A program made the position numbers and the translations under genes. Below are positions 7,131-12,912 of a stretch of 12,912 nt of DNA, piece by piece. Source of the DNA: Pseudomonadota bacterium (GTDB lineage Bacteria; Pseudomonadota; Gammaproteobacteria; Burkholderiales; Burkholderiaceae); assembly GCA_029777935.1 (NCBI GenBank), contig JAKORH010000251.1, forward strand, positions 1 to 12,912. Reading direction: 5' to 3'. Every line of letters begins with the position of its first letter. The stretch's first letter is position 1. A model generated the notes under the pieces. That model was not told where the DNA came from and ran no database searches. It saw only the letters and a list, made by a program, of their open reading frames with translations.

Positions 7131-8171
7131 ATGAAAACGAACTGGACCGCCGCAAGACAAGTGCGCAAGCGTCTCTTCTTCGCGGCGGCCGCGCTCGCCG
7201 TCGCAACCTCCGCGCTTGCGGTCGTGCCTCTGATTGCAGGCCTGGGCAAGCAGATCCTGCAGAACATGATTCTGGGCGAGGTCAAGGGCCAGTTGATCGG
7301 CTCGCTCGCCCAGATGGGCTGCAAGGGCGCCGCGCTGGCCGGAATGATCGCGACCATCGACGCCAGGCATGCCGCGGCCGGTGCGGCGAAAGTCCCGCTG
7401 CCGACCGGCGCGGCCATGCCCGACATGGCCGGAGCCGGCGGTGGCGCGACCCCATCGGGAGGCGGCGGCATTCTCGGCTCGCTGCGCAACGCGATGCACT
7501 CGATGGTCGGCGGCAGCGCGCCGCAAGACCGCATCGCCACGCCGGCCGATGCGGCAGCCCATCCGGCGATCGCGGAGGCGCAGCGCATCACCGGAGGTCC
7601 GGTGCACATCGTCGGCGGCAACATTGCGGTTGCCGAAAAGGCGCCCAGTCTCCCCGACGCCTACGCGGCGGCCCAGCGCGAGATGGCGGCGGCGGCACGC
7701 CAGTCGCCGCTCGCCGCAATGAGCGGCATCGGGGCCGCGACCCAACTCGACCCGGAGCAGGCGGCACAGGTCAATCAGATCATGGGCCAGATGCAGGACG
7801 CAATGTCGAAGCCGCTGTCGCGCGCGGAAACGCTCGCGGTGTTCGACGAAATGGCGCGGGTCGGCGTGCTGACACCCGCGATGCAGAGCGAGGCGCGCGA
7901 CTGCATCCTGCTGGCGCCGCCCTCCGCTGATGCCGCGCTCGGGCAGACCGGCGCGATGCTGAAGTCGATGCTGCTGCCTCAACTGCAGACGATGAAGCAG
8001 CGATTCGCGGATCTGACACCTCAAGACCAGCAGCGGCTCGCCGACGAACTGACGCAGGCGCTGAGCGAAGCCGACGCGAAGGACCGCAAGGCGTTCAGCG
8101 ATGGCTTCGGGTTGGGTTTCTTTCCGCCAGGCGTCGTGCAGCGCGTGCGGGCGAGCGGTATCTTGAAGTGA
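7131..8171 (+). CDS. Secreted or periplasmic protein of unknown family
   Basis: This gene encodes 346 residues with a clear ribosome binding site (GGAGG at 7121-7125, five bases before ATG). Residues 1-30 look like a signal peptide: a basic start with Arg9, Arg12, Lys13 and Arg14, then a hydrophobic Ala/Leu core ending at SALA. A second hydrophobic, amphipathic stretch follows at 31-75. Residues 84-128 are low-complexity, rich in Gly, Ala and Met, and look like a flexible linker. The region from about 205 to 346 is helical and charged, with motifs RAETLAVFDEMARVGVLTP and LTPQDQQRLADELTQAL. Only two cysteines are present (Cys64, Cys258). I recognise no enzyme motif and no lipobox. It is divergent from the SARP-like regulator and convergent with the ETF-QO gene, so it forms a single-gene unit. 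Confidence 0.8.
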   Translation: MKTNWTAARQVRKRLFFAAAALAVATSALAVVPLIAGLGKQILQNMILGEVKGQLIGSLAQMGCKGAALAGMIATIDARHAAAGAAKVPLPTGAAMPDMAGAGGGATPSGGGGILGSLRNAMHSMVGGSAPQDRIATPADAAAHPAIAEAQRITGGPVHIVGGNIAVAEKAPSLPDAYAAAQREMAAAARQSPLAAMSGIGAATQLDPEQAAQVNQIMGQMQDAMSKPLSRAETLAVFDEMARVGVLTPAMQSEARDCILLAPPSADAALGQTGAMLKSMLLPQLQTMKQRFADLTPQDQQRLADELTQALSEADAKDRKAFSDGFGLGFFPPGVVQRVRASGILK

Positions 8172-8279
8172 CGACATCGGCTGTATCCGACGAAAGATGG
8201 AGCCGCGCGGATCGCATGACCGGGAGCGCCGCGCAAGTGGCCACATACAGAGGGTAGAACGCGCTCAGAACGCGAAGGG

Positions 8280-8313
8280 GTGGCCTCACTCGCCACAATG
8301 TCCTCCGCGAGGA
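8280..8313. terminator. Weak hairpins in the convergent gap, possible terminator
   Basis: The 146-base gap between the stops of two convergent genes (8172-8317) holds two small stems: GTGGC/GCCAC at 8280-8284 and 8292-8296, and TCCTC/GAGGA at 8301-8305 and 8309-8313. Neither is followed by a T-run on either strand. No gene or other signal is visible in the gap apart from an AGAACGCG direct repeat at 8256-8274. Confidence 0.25.
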
Positions 8314-8317
8314 GCGA

Positions 8318-9967
8318 TCACATGTTCGTGTAGTTCGGTCCGCCGCCGCCTTCGGGCACGACCCACACGATGTTCTGCGTCGGGTCCTTGATGTCGCAGG
8401 TCTTGCAGTGCACGCAGTTCTGGAAGTTGATCTGCAGCTTGTCCTGGCCGTCGACCTTGACGAACTCGTACACGCCGGCGGGGCAATAGCGCTGCTCGGG
8501 CCCGGCGTACCTGGCAAGGTTTACGGTCACCGGCACCGACGCATCCTTCAACGTCAGGTGCGCGGGCTGGTTCTCCTCGTGGTTGGTGTTCGACAGGAAC
8601 ACCGACGACAGCTTGTCGAAGGTCAGCACGTTGTCCGGCTTCGGATACGCGATCGGCGTGCACTCTGATGCAGGCTTCAGCTTCTCGTGGTCGGCCTTCG
8701 TCCGATGCAGCGTCCACGGCGCCTTGCCGCGGAAGATCAGTTGGTCGATGCCCCACAGCACCGCGCCGGTGACCAGCCCCTTGTCCAGGTACGGCTTGAA
8801 ATTGCGCGCGCGATAAAGCTCGTCGAACAGCCACGACGACCTGAACGCATCCGGGTATGCGGTCAGCTCGTCGCGTGAGCGTCCCGCGGCGACGGCGTCG
8901 AATGCGGCGTCGCCGGCCAGCATGCCGGTCTTGATCGCGGCGTGCGAACCCTTGATGCGCGGCGCGTTGAGGAACCCCGCGTCGCAGCCAAGCAGCGCGC
9001 CGCCGGGGAACACGAGCTTCGGCAGCGACTGTATGCCGCTGGCGTTGAGAGCGCGCGCGCCGTAGGCGACGCGCTTGCCGCCTTCGAGGAAGGCGCGGAT
9101 CGTCGGATGCGTCTTGTAGCGCTGGAACTCCTGGAACGGCTCGAGATACGGATTCGCGTAGCCGAGCCCGACCACGAGGCCGAGCGAAATCTGGTTGTTC
9201 TCGAAGTGATACATGAAGCCGCCGCCATAGGTCGAACTGTCGAGCGGCCAGCCGGCGCTGTGCAGCACCAGCCCGGGCACGTGCTTCTTCGGGTCGAGTT
9301 CCCACACTTCCTTGATGCCTATGCCCCACGTCTGCGGATCGCGGTCGTCATTCAGGCGGTACTTCTCGATCACGCGCTTGCCCAGGTGCCCGCGCGCGCC
9401 CTCGGCGAACAGCGTGTACTTGCCGAGCAGTTCGACCCCGGGCTGGAAGTTCGCGGTCGGCTGCCCGTCCTTGCCGATGCCCATGTCGCCGGTGGCCACG
9501 CCGCGCACCGCACCGCTGTCGTCGTACAACACTTCCGCCGCGGCGAAGCCGGCAAAGATCTCCACACCGAGCTCTTCGGCCTGTTTGCCGAGCCAGCGCA
9601 CCACGTTGGCCAGGCTGACGATGTAGTAGCCGTCGTTGATGAAGCAGGCGGGCAGCAGCCAGTGCGGGTTGTACAGTGCGCTCTTCTCGGTGAGGATGTA
9701 GAAGCGGTCCTCAGAGACGGGCGTATTCAGCGGCGCGCCGCGTTCCTTCCAGTCGGGGATCAGTTCGGTGAGCGCGCGCGGGTCCATCACCGCGCCGGAC
9801 AGGATGTGCGCGCCGATCTCGGAACCCTTCTCCAGCACGCACACGCCCAAGTCCTTGCCCGCTTCGGCGGCGCGCTGCTTGATGCGGATAGCGGCCGCGA
9901 GTCCCGCCGGCCCGCCGCCCACCACGACCACGTCGTACTCCATCGATTCGCGCTCGCTGCCTTGCAT
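8318..9967 (-). CDS. etfQO: Electron transfer flavoprotein-ubiquinone oxidoreductase
   Basis: This 549-residue, FAD- and 4Fe-4S-containing enzyme sits on the cytoplasmic face of the inner membrane and passes electrons from reduced ETF, fed by acyl-CoA and related dehydrogenases, to ubiquinone. The FAD-binding motif VVVVGGGPAGLAAA is at 13-26, followed by the family segment GAHILSGAVMDPRAL at 52-66. The second FAD segment GALLGCDAGFLNAP is at 323-336. The C-terminal ferredoxin-like domain supplies the cluster ligands Cys495, Cys518, Cys521 and Cys524 (CVHCKTCDIKDPTQN). Length is normal. Of two starts, Met1 at 9967 has GGGGG a few bases upstream; Met9 (9943) has a weaker site. No etfAB genes are in the window, so its partner is encoded elsewhere. 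It is divergent from the SDR gene. Confidence 0.97.
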   Translation of the reverse strand: MQGSERESMEYDVVVVGGGPAGLAAAIRIKQRAAEAGKDLGVCVLEKGSEIGAHILSGAVMDPRALTELIPDWKERGAPLNTPVSEDRFYILTEKSALYNPHWLLPACFINDGYYIVSLANVVRWLGKQAEELGVEIFAGFAAAEVLYDDSGAVRGVATGDMGIGKDGQPTANFQPGVELLGKYTLFAEGARGHLGKRVIEKYRLNDDRDPQTWGIGIKEVWELDPKKHVPGLVLHSAGWPLDSSTYGGGFMYHFENNQISLGLVVGLGYANPYLEPFQEFQRYKTHPTIRAFLEGGKRVAYGARALNASGIQSLPKLVFPGGALLGCDAGFLNAPRIKGSHAAIKTGMLAGDAAFDAVAAGRSRDELTAYPDAFRSSWLFDELYRARNFKPYLDKGLVTGAVLWGIDQLIFRGKAPWTLHRTKADHEKLKPASECTPIAYPKPDNVLTFDKLSSVFLSNTNHEENQPAHLTLKDASVPVTVNLARYAGPEQRYCPAGVYEFVKVDGQDKLQINFQNCVHCKTCDIKDPTQNIVWVVPEGGGGPNYTNM

Positions 9968-10067
9968 GGTGCCCCCGCTGTCGTGTTCGAAGATTGTCGC
10001 CGTCGCTCGTAGAGGCCGGATTCTAGAGGGGCGGTTGTGCGATCATCGGCGGCTCGCGGGAGGGATC
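9968..10067. promoter_or_regulatory. Divergent promoter region between ETF-QO and SDR genes
   Basis: These 100 bases lie between two divergent starts. On the minus strand TAGAAT (10020-10025) matches a -10 hexamer at five of six positions and lies about 50 bases before the ETF-QO start, but no good -35 is found at the right distance. On the plus strand the SDR gene has a strong GGGAGGG at 10058-10064. No clear operator palindrome is visible. Confidence 0.35.
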
Positions 10068-10838
10068 ATGCGAACGAACCTGAAGGAAAAGATCGCCCTC
10101 GTGACCGGGGCGAGCAGCGGACTCGGGTCGCGCTTCGCGCGCGTGCTGGCGGCCAACGGCGCCCTGGTCGTGCTGGCGGCGCGGCGCGAGGAGCGGCTGA
10201 AGGAACTGCGTGCGGAGATCGAATCGGCCGGCGGCGAGGCCGACGTGGTGCCGATGGACGTGACCGATCTCGAGTCGGTCCGCGCCGCAGTCGAGAAGAT
10301 CGAAAGCGAAAACGGCCCGATCGACATCCTCGTCAACAACTCGGGCGTGTCGACCACGCAGCGGCTGACCGATGTCGAGCCGGTCGACTACGACTACGTA
10401 TTCAACACCAACGTCAAGGGCGCCTTCTTCGTCGCACAGACCGTGGCGAAGCGCATGATCGCGCGCAGCAAGCAGCAGCCGGCTTTCCGCGGCCGCATCG
10501 TCAATATCGCATCGGTCGCGGGGTTGCGCGTGGTGCCGCAGCTCGGCATCTACGCGATGAGCAAGGCGGCCGTGGTGCAGATGACCAAGGCGCAGGCGCT
10601 CGAGTGGGGCCGCTACGGCATCAATGTCAACGCGATCTGCCCCGGCTACATCCGCACCGAGATCAACGCAGAGCACTGGGACACCGAGGCCGGCCGCAAG
10701 CTGATGCAGATGCTGCCGCGCCGGCGCGTCGGCAGCGCGGAGGACCTGGACGGCGTGCTGCTGCTGGTCGTGGCCGACGAATCACAGTTCATCAACGGCG
10801 CGATCATCGCGGCGGATGATGGTCTCTCAGTGTCGTGA
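10068..10838 (+). CDS. SDR family NAD(P)-dependent oxidoreductase
   Basis: This 256-residue classical short-chain dehydrogenase/reductase interconverts an alcohol and a ketone in the cytoplasm. The Rossmann motif TGASSGLG is at 13-20, NNSG (a variant of NNAG) at 90-93, the active-site Asn in FNTNVKG near 115, catalytic Ser149 in NIASVAG, and Tyr162/Lys166 in YAMSK. The CPGYIRTEI segment is at 191-199. Two arginines after the second beta strand (AARREERL) suggest NADP(H) preference, an inference. The ATG at 10068 is chosen because GGGAGGG precedes it; upstream in-frame sequence is non-homologous. Position beside ETF-QO and before a thioesterase would suit a role in acyl-CoA or ketone catabolism, but the substrate is unknown. 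A long hairpin begins seven bases after the stop. Confidence 0.93.
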   Translation: MRTNLKEKIALVTGASSGLGSRFARVLAANGALVVLAARREERLKELRAEIESAGGEADVVPMDVTDLESVRAAVEKIESENGPIDILVNNSGVSTTQRLTDVEPVDYDYVFNTNVKGAFFVAQTVAKRMIARSKQQPAFRGRIVNIASVAGLRVVPQLGIYAMSKAAVVQMTKAQALEWGRYGINVNAICPGYIRTEINAEHWDTEAGRKLMQMLPRRRVGSAEDLDGVLLLVVADESQFINGAIIAADDGLSVS

Positions 10839-10844
10839 GGGATT

Positions 10845-10918
10845 CCGTCGCCCCGGCGCAGGCCGGGGCCTAATTTCTTTTCATTCAAATTGGGCCCCGG
10901 CCTGCGCCGGGGCGACGG
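10845..10918. repeat. REP/BIME-like perfect inverted repeat
   Basis: A 26-base arm at 10845-10870 is perfectly inverted at 10893-10918. The AATTT/AAATT sequences at 10872-10876 and 10887-10891 extend the pairing inwards through one G-T pair, giving about 32 paired positions around a 10-base loop. Each arm is itself a hairpin: CCCCGGC, loop GCAG, GCCGGGG (10851-10868 for the left arm). This arm-within-pair design is that of repetitive extragenic palindromes arranged as a BIME. It lies 6 bases after the SDR stop and ends 3 bases before the GIY-YIG start codon. It could also act as a transcription terminator for the SDR gene. Confidence 0.85.
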
Positions 10919-10921
10919 GCG

Positions 10922-11215
10922 ATGCGGGACTCGGCCTACGTGTACATCATGACGAACAAGCCGTATGGCACGTTGTATGTCGGTGTCACGTCCGATCTCG
11001 TCAAGCGCGTCTGGGAACACAGGGAAGGACTCGTCAAGGGATTCACGAAGGAGCACGGGCTGAAGTCCCTGGTCTGGTACGAACTGCACGAATCGATGAT
11101 CGAAGCGATCGCGCGCGAGAAGCTGATCAAGAAGTGGCATCGCGACTGGAAGGCGAACCTGATTCAGGAAATGAATCCCGGGTGGCACGATCTATACGAA
11201 AGCATCACGCACTGA
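10922..11215 (+). CDS. Small GIY-YIG nuclease domain protein (URI/COG2827-like)
   Basis: This 97-residue protein consists of a single GIY-YIG domain, the fold that cuts DNA using one metal ion. Visible core residues are Tyr8 in YVYIM, Tyr19-Val-Gly21 in TLYVGVT (standing for YIG), Arg29 and His33 in VKRVWEHREG, and the metal-binding Glu66 in AREKLIKKWHRDWK. The end NPGWHDLYESI is typical of the small stand-alone group. Its cellular role is not established; such proteins are often misnamed as excinuclease subunits. The coding sequence is visibly richer in A/T than its neighbours. Its start codon lies 3 bases beyond the right arm of a long inverted repeat, so the only candidate Shine-Dalgarno bases (GGGG at 10909-10912 or GGG at 10917-10919) lie in or at the edge of that hairpin. 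The thioesterase gene starts one base after its stop. Confidence 0.92.
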   Translation: MRDSAYVYIMTNKPYGTLYVGVTSDLVKRVWEHREGLVKGFTKEHGLKSLVWYELHESMIEAIAREKLIKKWHRDWKANLIQEMNPGWHDLYESITH

Positions 11216-11216
11216 C

Positions 11217-11609
11217 ATGAAAGAGTTCCTGGTCGAAATCCCGCTGCGCTGGGGTGACATGGACGCGATGAGTCACCTGAACACCGTGCAGTCCTTCCGG
11301 CTGATGGAGGAGGCGCGCATCCAGTGGTTCGCGCAGTTCGGCTTTCCGACCCTGCCGACCGGCGAGGCGCCGATCCTCGCGCACGCGGCGTGCGACTTCG
11401 TCAAGGCGATGACGTACCCGGGCACCGCGCTGGTCAAGCAGATCGTGACCAGGCTCGGGCGCTCGAGCATCGAGATGTCGATCGTGATCGAGCGCGCCGA
11501 TGAACCGGGCACGGCCTACGCGACCGGGCGCACGGTGATCGTGTGGTTCGACTACGCGCGGGGCAAGTCCGCGCCGTGGCCGGACCACGTCCGCGCCGCT
11601 CTCGAATGA
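11217..11609 (+). CDS. Hotdog-fold acyl-CoA thioesterase (4HBT-like)
   Basis: This 130-residue cytoplasmic protein is predicted to hydrolyse an acyl-CoA thioester. The N-terminal motif of the 4-hydroxybenzoyl-CoA thioesterase/YbgC group is present in modified form: RWGDMDAMSHLNTVQSFRLMEEAR at 11-34 (Asp14, Asp16, His20, Asn22, Glu31/32), where the usual form is D-x-D-x-x-G-H-V-N-N. The following strand ILAHAACDFVKAMTYPGTAL and the final strand TGRTVIVWFDY also fit the fold. The usual GH pair is SH here, so the exact family assignment is modest. The start has no clear Shine-Dalgarno and lies one base after the GIY-YIG stop, so translation is probably coupled. Before arrival of the GIY-YIG unit it may have followed the SDR gene directly (inference). 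Confidence 0.87.
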   Translation: MKEFLVEIPLRWGDMDAMSHLNTVQSFRLMEEARIQWFAQFGFPTLPTGEAPILAHAACDFVKAMTYPGTALVKQIVTRLGRSSIEMSIVIERADEPGTAYATGRTVIVWFDYARGKSAPWPDHVRAALE

Positions 11610-11654
11610 AGTAGAGTTCGCGCGCGTTTTCAACCGCAATACAGGAGAGTGGAC

Positions 11655-12653
11655 ATGCGTTTGCTGCGCTTCCTTGCAGTCGGTCTGGCCGGGGCGCTGG
11701 CGCTCTGCGCCGCGGCCCAGGACATCAAGTTCTTCCGCATCGGCACCGGCGGTACCGCCGGCACCTACTACCCGGTCGGCGGGCTGATCGCCAACGCGAT
11801 CTCCAATCCGCCCGGCTCGCGGCCGTGCAGCGAAGGCGGAAGCTGCGGCGTGCCTGGACTGGTCGCCACCGCGGTGGCGTCGAACGGATCGGTGGCCAAC
11901 ATCAACGGAATCCAGGGCGGCGCGCTGGAATCGGGCTTCACGCAGTCGGACGTCGCCTACTGGGCGTACACCGGCACGGGAGTGTACGAAGGCAAGCCGA
12001 AGGTGACCGGCCTGCGGCTGATCGCCAACCTGTATCCCGAGAGCATCCACATCGTCGCGCGCAAGGGCGCGAACGTCCGCTCGGTCGCCGACCTGCGCGG
12101 CAAGCGCGTGTCGCTCGACGAGCCCGGCTCGGGCACGCTGGTCGACGCGCGCATCATCCTCGGCGCCTTCGGCATCACCGAGAAGGACATCAAGGCCGAG
12201 TACCTGAAGCCCAACCAGGCGGGCGACAAGCTGCGCGACGGCGCGCTCGATGCGTTCTTCTTCGTCGGCGGCTATCCGACCGGCGCGATCTCCGAACTGG
12301 CCGCCGCCGGCGGCGGCATCGAACTGGTGCCGATCGCCGGCGCCGAGATCGACAAGATGCGCGCGCAGTATTCGTTCTTCGCGCCCGATACGATCCCGGC
12401 CAACACCTACAAGGGCGTGGGCGAAGTCAAGACGCTCGCGGTCGGCGCACAGTGGGTGACGGCGGAAAAGCAGGACGCGAACCTGATCTACGAGATCACC
12501 AAGGCGCTGTGGAACGCCAATTCGCGCAAGCTGCTCGACGCCGGGCACGCGAAGGGCAAGGTGATCACGCGCGAGAACGCGGTCGTCGGCGCCGGCATCC
12601 CGTTCCATCCGGGCGCCGAGCGCTTCTACAAGGAAGTCGGGTTGCTGAAGTAG
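11655..12653 (+). CDS. TAXI family TRAP transporter solute-binding protein
   Basis: This 332-residue periplasmic binding protein captures a substrate, often a small carboxylate or amino-acid-like compound, for a TRAP transporter. A signal peptide occupies residues 1 to about 21 (MRLLRFLAVG, then an Ala/Leu core ending CAAAQ). The mature protein opens with the TAXI hallmark FFRIGTGGTAGTYYPVGGLIA at 27-47. The VRSVADLRGKRVSLDEPGSGT segment at 141-161 and the C-terminal IPFHPGAERFYKEVG at 315-329 are also typical. Two close cysteines (Cys58, Cys64) could form a disulfide. The start is ATG 11655 because AGGAG (11643-11647) lies 7 bases upstream; GTG at 11649 is in frame but overlaps that site. 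The permease gene starts 119 bases downstream. Substrate cannot be read from sequence. Confidence 0.94.
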   Translation: MRLLRFLAVGLAGALALCAAAQDIKFFRIGTGGTAGTYYPVGGLIANAISNPPGSRPCSEGGSCGVPGLVATAVASNGSVANINGIQGGALESGFTQSDVAYWAYTGTGVYEGKPKVTGLRLIANLYPESIHIVARKGANVRSVADLRGKRVSLDEPGSGTLVDARIILGAFGITEKDIKAEYLKPNQAGDKLRDGALDAFFFVGGYPTGAISELAAAGGGIELVPIAGAEIDKMRAQYSFFAPDTIPANTYKGVGEVKTLAVGAQWVTAEKQDANLIYEITKALWNANSRKLLDAGHAKGKVITRENAVVGAGIPFHPGAERFYKEVGLLK

Positions 12654-12671
12654 CTCTTCTGCCCGCCCGAC

Positions 12672-12745
12672 GTGTCATTCCCGCGCAAGCGGGAATCCAG
12701 CGCGGCACATCCCAGGCTGGATGCCCGCTTTCGCGGGCATGACAC
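12672..12745. repeat. REP-like inverted repeat pair in the TRAP operon
   Basis: Arms at 12672-12701 and 12716-12745 are inverted with 27 of 30 positions paired around a 14-base gap. Each arm folds alone: TTCCCGC-GCAA-GCGGGAA on the left and TGCCCGC-TTTC-GCGGGCA on the right. Two of the three differences between arms are compensatory (T-A pair versus G-C pair). The layout, with GTC before a 7-bp stem and 4-base loop then CC after it, is the same as in the repeat at 10845-10918. It lies between the binding-protein stop and the permease start. Confidence 0.85.
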
Positions 12746-12772
12746 CTCCCGGTTACACAAACGAGAGGTTTG

Positions 12773-12912
12773 ATGGCCGCGGTCGCGCCCGTCGACGAAA
12801 GGAAGCTGCAGGAACTCGAGGAGAAGTTCGACCCCGAGATGCGCTTCCGGCCCGCGGTGCCGCCGGCGACACACGTCGTCAAGTGGCTGCTGGTCACGCT
12901 GTCGTGCTTCCA
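12773..12912 (+). CDS. TRAP transporter permease (probably fused), N-terminal fragment
   Basis: The frame is open to the window end and gives 46 residues. ATG at 12773 is preceded by GAGAGG at 12763-12768. The fragment has a charged cytoplasmic start (DERKLQELEEKFDPEMRFRP) and the beginning of a membrane helix (VVKWLLVTLSCF). A short charged leader of this kind before the first helix is usual for the fused small/large membrane subunits that accompany TAXI binding proteins. The call rests mainly on its position directly after a TAXI binding protein, so it is partly inference; the rest of the gene lies outside the window. Confidence 0.75.
   Translation, partial: MAAVAPVDERKLQELEEKFDPEMRFRPAVPPATHVVKWLLVTLSCF

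Noticed and set aside
8256..8274. AGAACGCG direct repeat with 11-bp period (8256-8263, 8267-8274)
   Set aside because: The period matches the regulator-type repeat, but the sequence is different, it lies in a convergent gap with no start codon to control, and an 8-base GC-rich repeat is easily due to chance.
8942..10012. 356-residue plus-strand open frame opposite ETF-QO
   Set aside because: It mirrors a gene with intact FAD and iron-sulfur motifs and has no motif of its own.
9768..10067. N-terminal extension of the SDR by about 100 residues
   Set aside because: The extension overlaps the ETF-QO gene in antisense, has no SDR similarity, and the ATG at 10068 has a strong GGGAGGG before it and places the Rossmann motif at the usual residue 13.
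11205..12608. 467-residue minus-strand open frame opposite the thioesterase and TAXI protein
   Set aside because: Rich in Arg, Asp, His and Gln with no domain, and antisense to two recognised genes.
12672..12745. Possible CRISPR array
   Set aside because: There are only two arms, in inverted and not direct orientation, with a 14-base gap and no cas genes; it fits a REP-type pair.
12626..12874. Minus-strand frame giving a peptide with CPRKRASS and SRLRGND segments
   Set aside because: It is a translation of the REP-like repeat itself; peptides of this kind are a known annotation artefact of such repeats.

Overview
The window is GC-rich DNA, dense in genes and typical of a chromosome. It looks like a betaproteobacterium, probably near Burkholderiales. 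This rests on the end of a nuo operon followed by a Nudix hydrolase, an ETF-ubiquinone oxidoreductase, a TAXI-type TRAP transporter and codons heavily biased to G/C in third position. The genus cannot be fixed from the sequence. I see no phage, IS element, CRISPR array, tRNA or rRNA.

Layout. (1) 1-2549, + strand: the 3' end of nuoM, complete nuoN (proton-pumping arm of respiratory complex I), then an ADP-ribose-pyrophosphatase-like Nudix hydrolase. (2) 2568-3851, - strand: a PLP-dependent Cys/Met-metabolism enzyme, convergent with the Nudix gene. (3) 3934-4796, + strand: a 78-residue exported protein of unknown function and a YitT-family membrane protein, probably co-transcribed. (4) 4813-6972, - strand: a 719-residue regulator with a TPR-like N-terminal part and a C-terminal SARP-type winged helix plus BTAD domain. 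It is divergent from a 346-residue secreted protein of unknown family (7131-8171, +). The shared 158-bp gap holds an 11-bp-period direct repeat like a SARP operator. (5) 8318-9967, - strand: ETF-ubiquinone oxidoreductase, convergent with the secreted protein and divergent from an SDR oxidoreductase (10068-10838, +). (6) 10845-11609: a long REP/BIME-like inverted repeat, a small GIY-YIG nuclease gene whose start abuts that repeat, and a hotdog-fold thioesterase. (7) 11655-12912, + strand: the TAXI TRAP periplasmic binding protein, a second REP-like pair, and the 5' end of the cognate membrane permease.

How the genes fit together. Complex I and ETF-QO both feed electrons into the ubiquinone pool. 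ETF-QO, the SDR and the thioesterase would suit fatty-acid or other acyl-CoA catabolism, and the TRAP system would import an organic acid or amino-acid-like substrate; this functional link is inference from neighbourhood.

Most of the window is ordinary housekeeping and catabolic DNA. The parts most worth a second look are the regulator/secreted-protein pair with its direct-repeat operator candidate, and the pairing of a GIY-YIG nuclease with a REP-like element that also recurs, in a diverged form, inside the TRAP operon. I found no clear sign of a complete undescribed multi-gene system.
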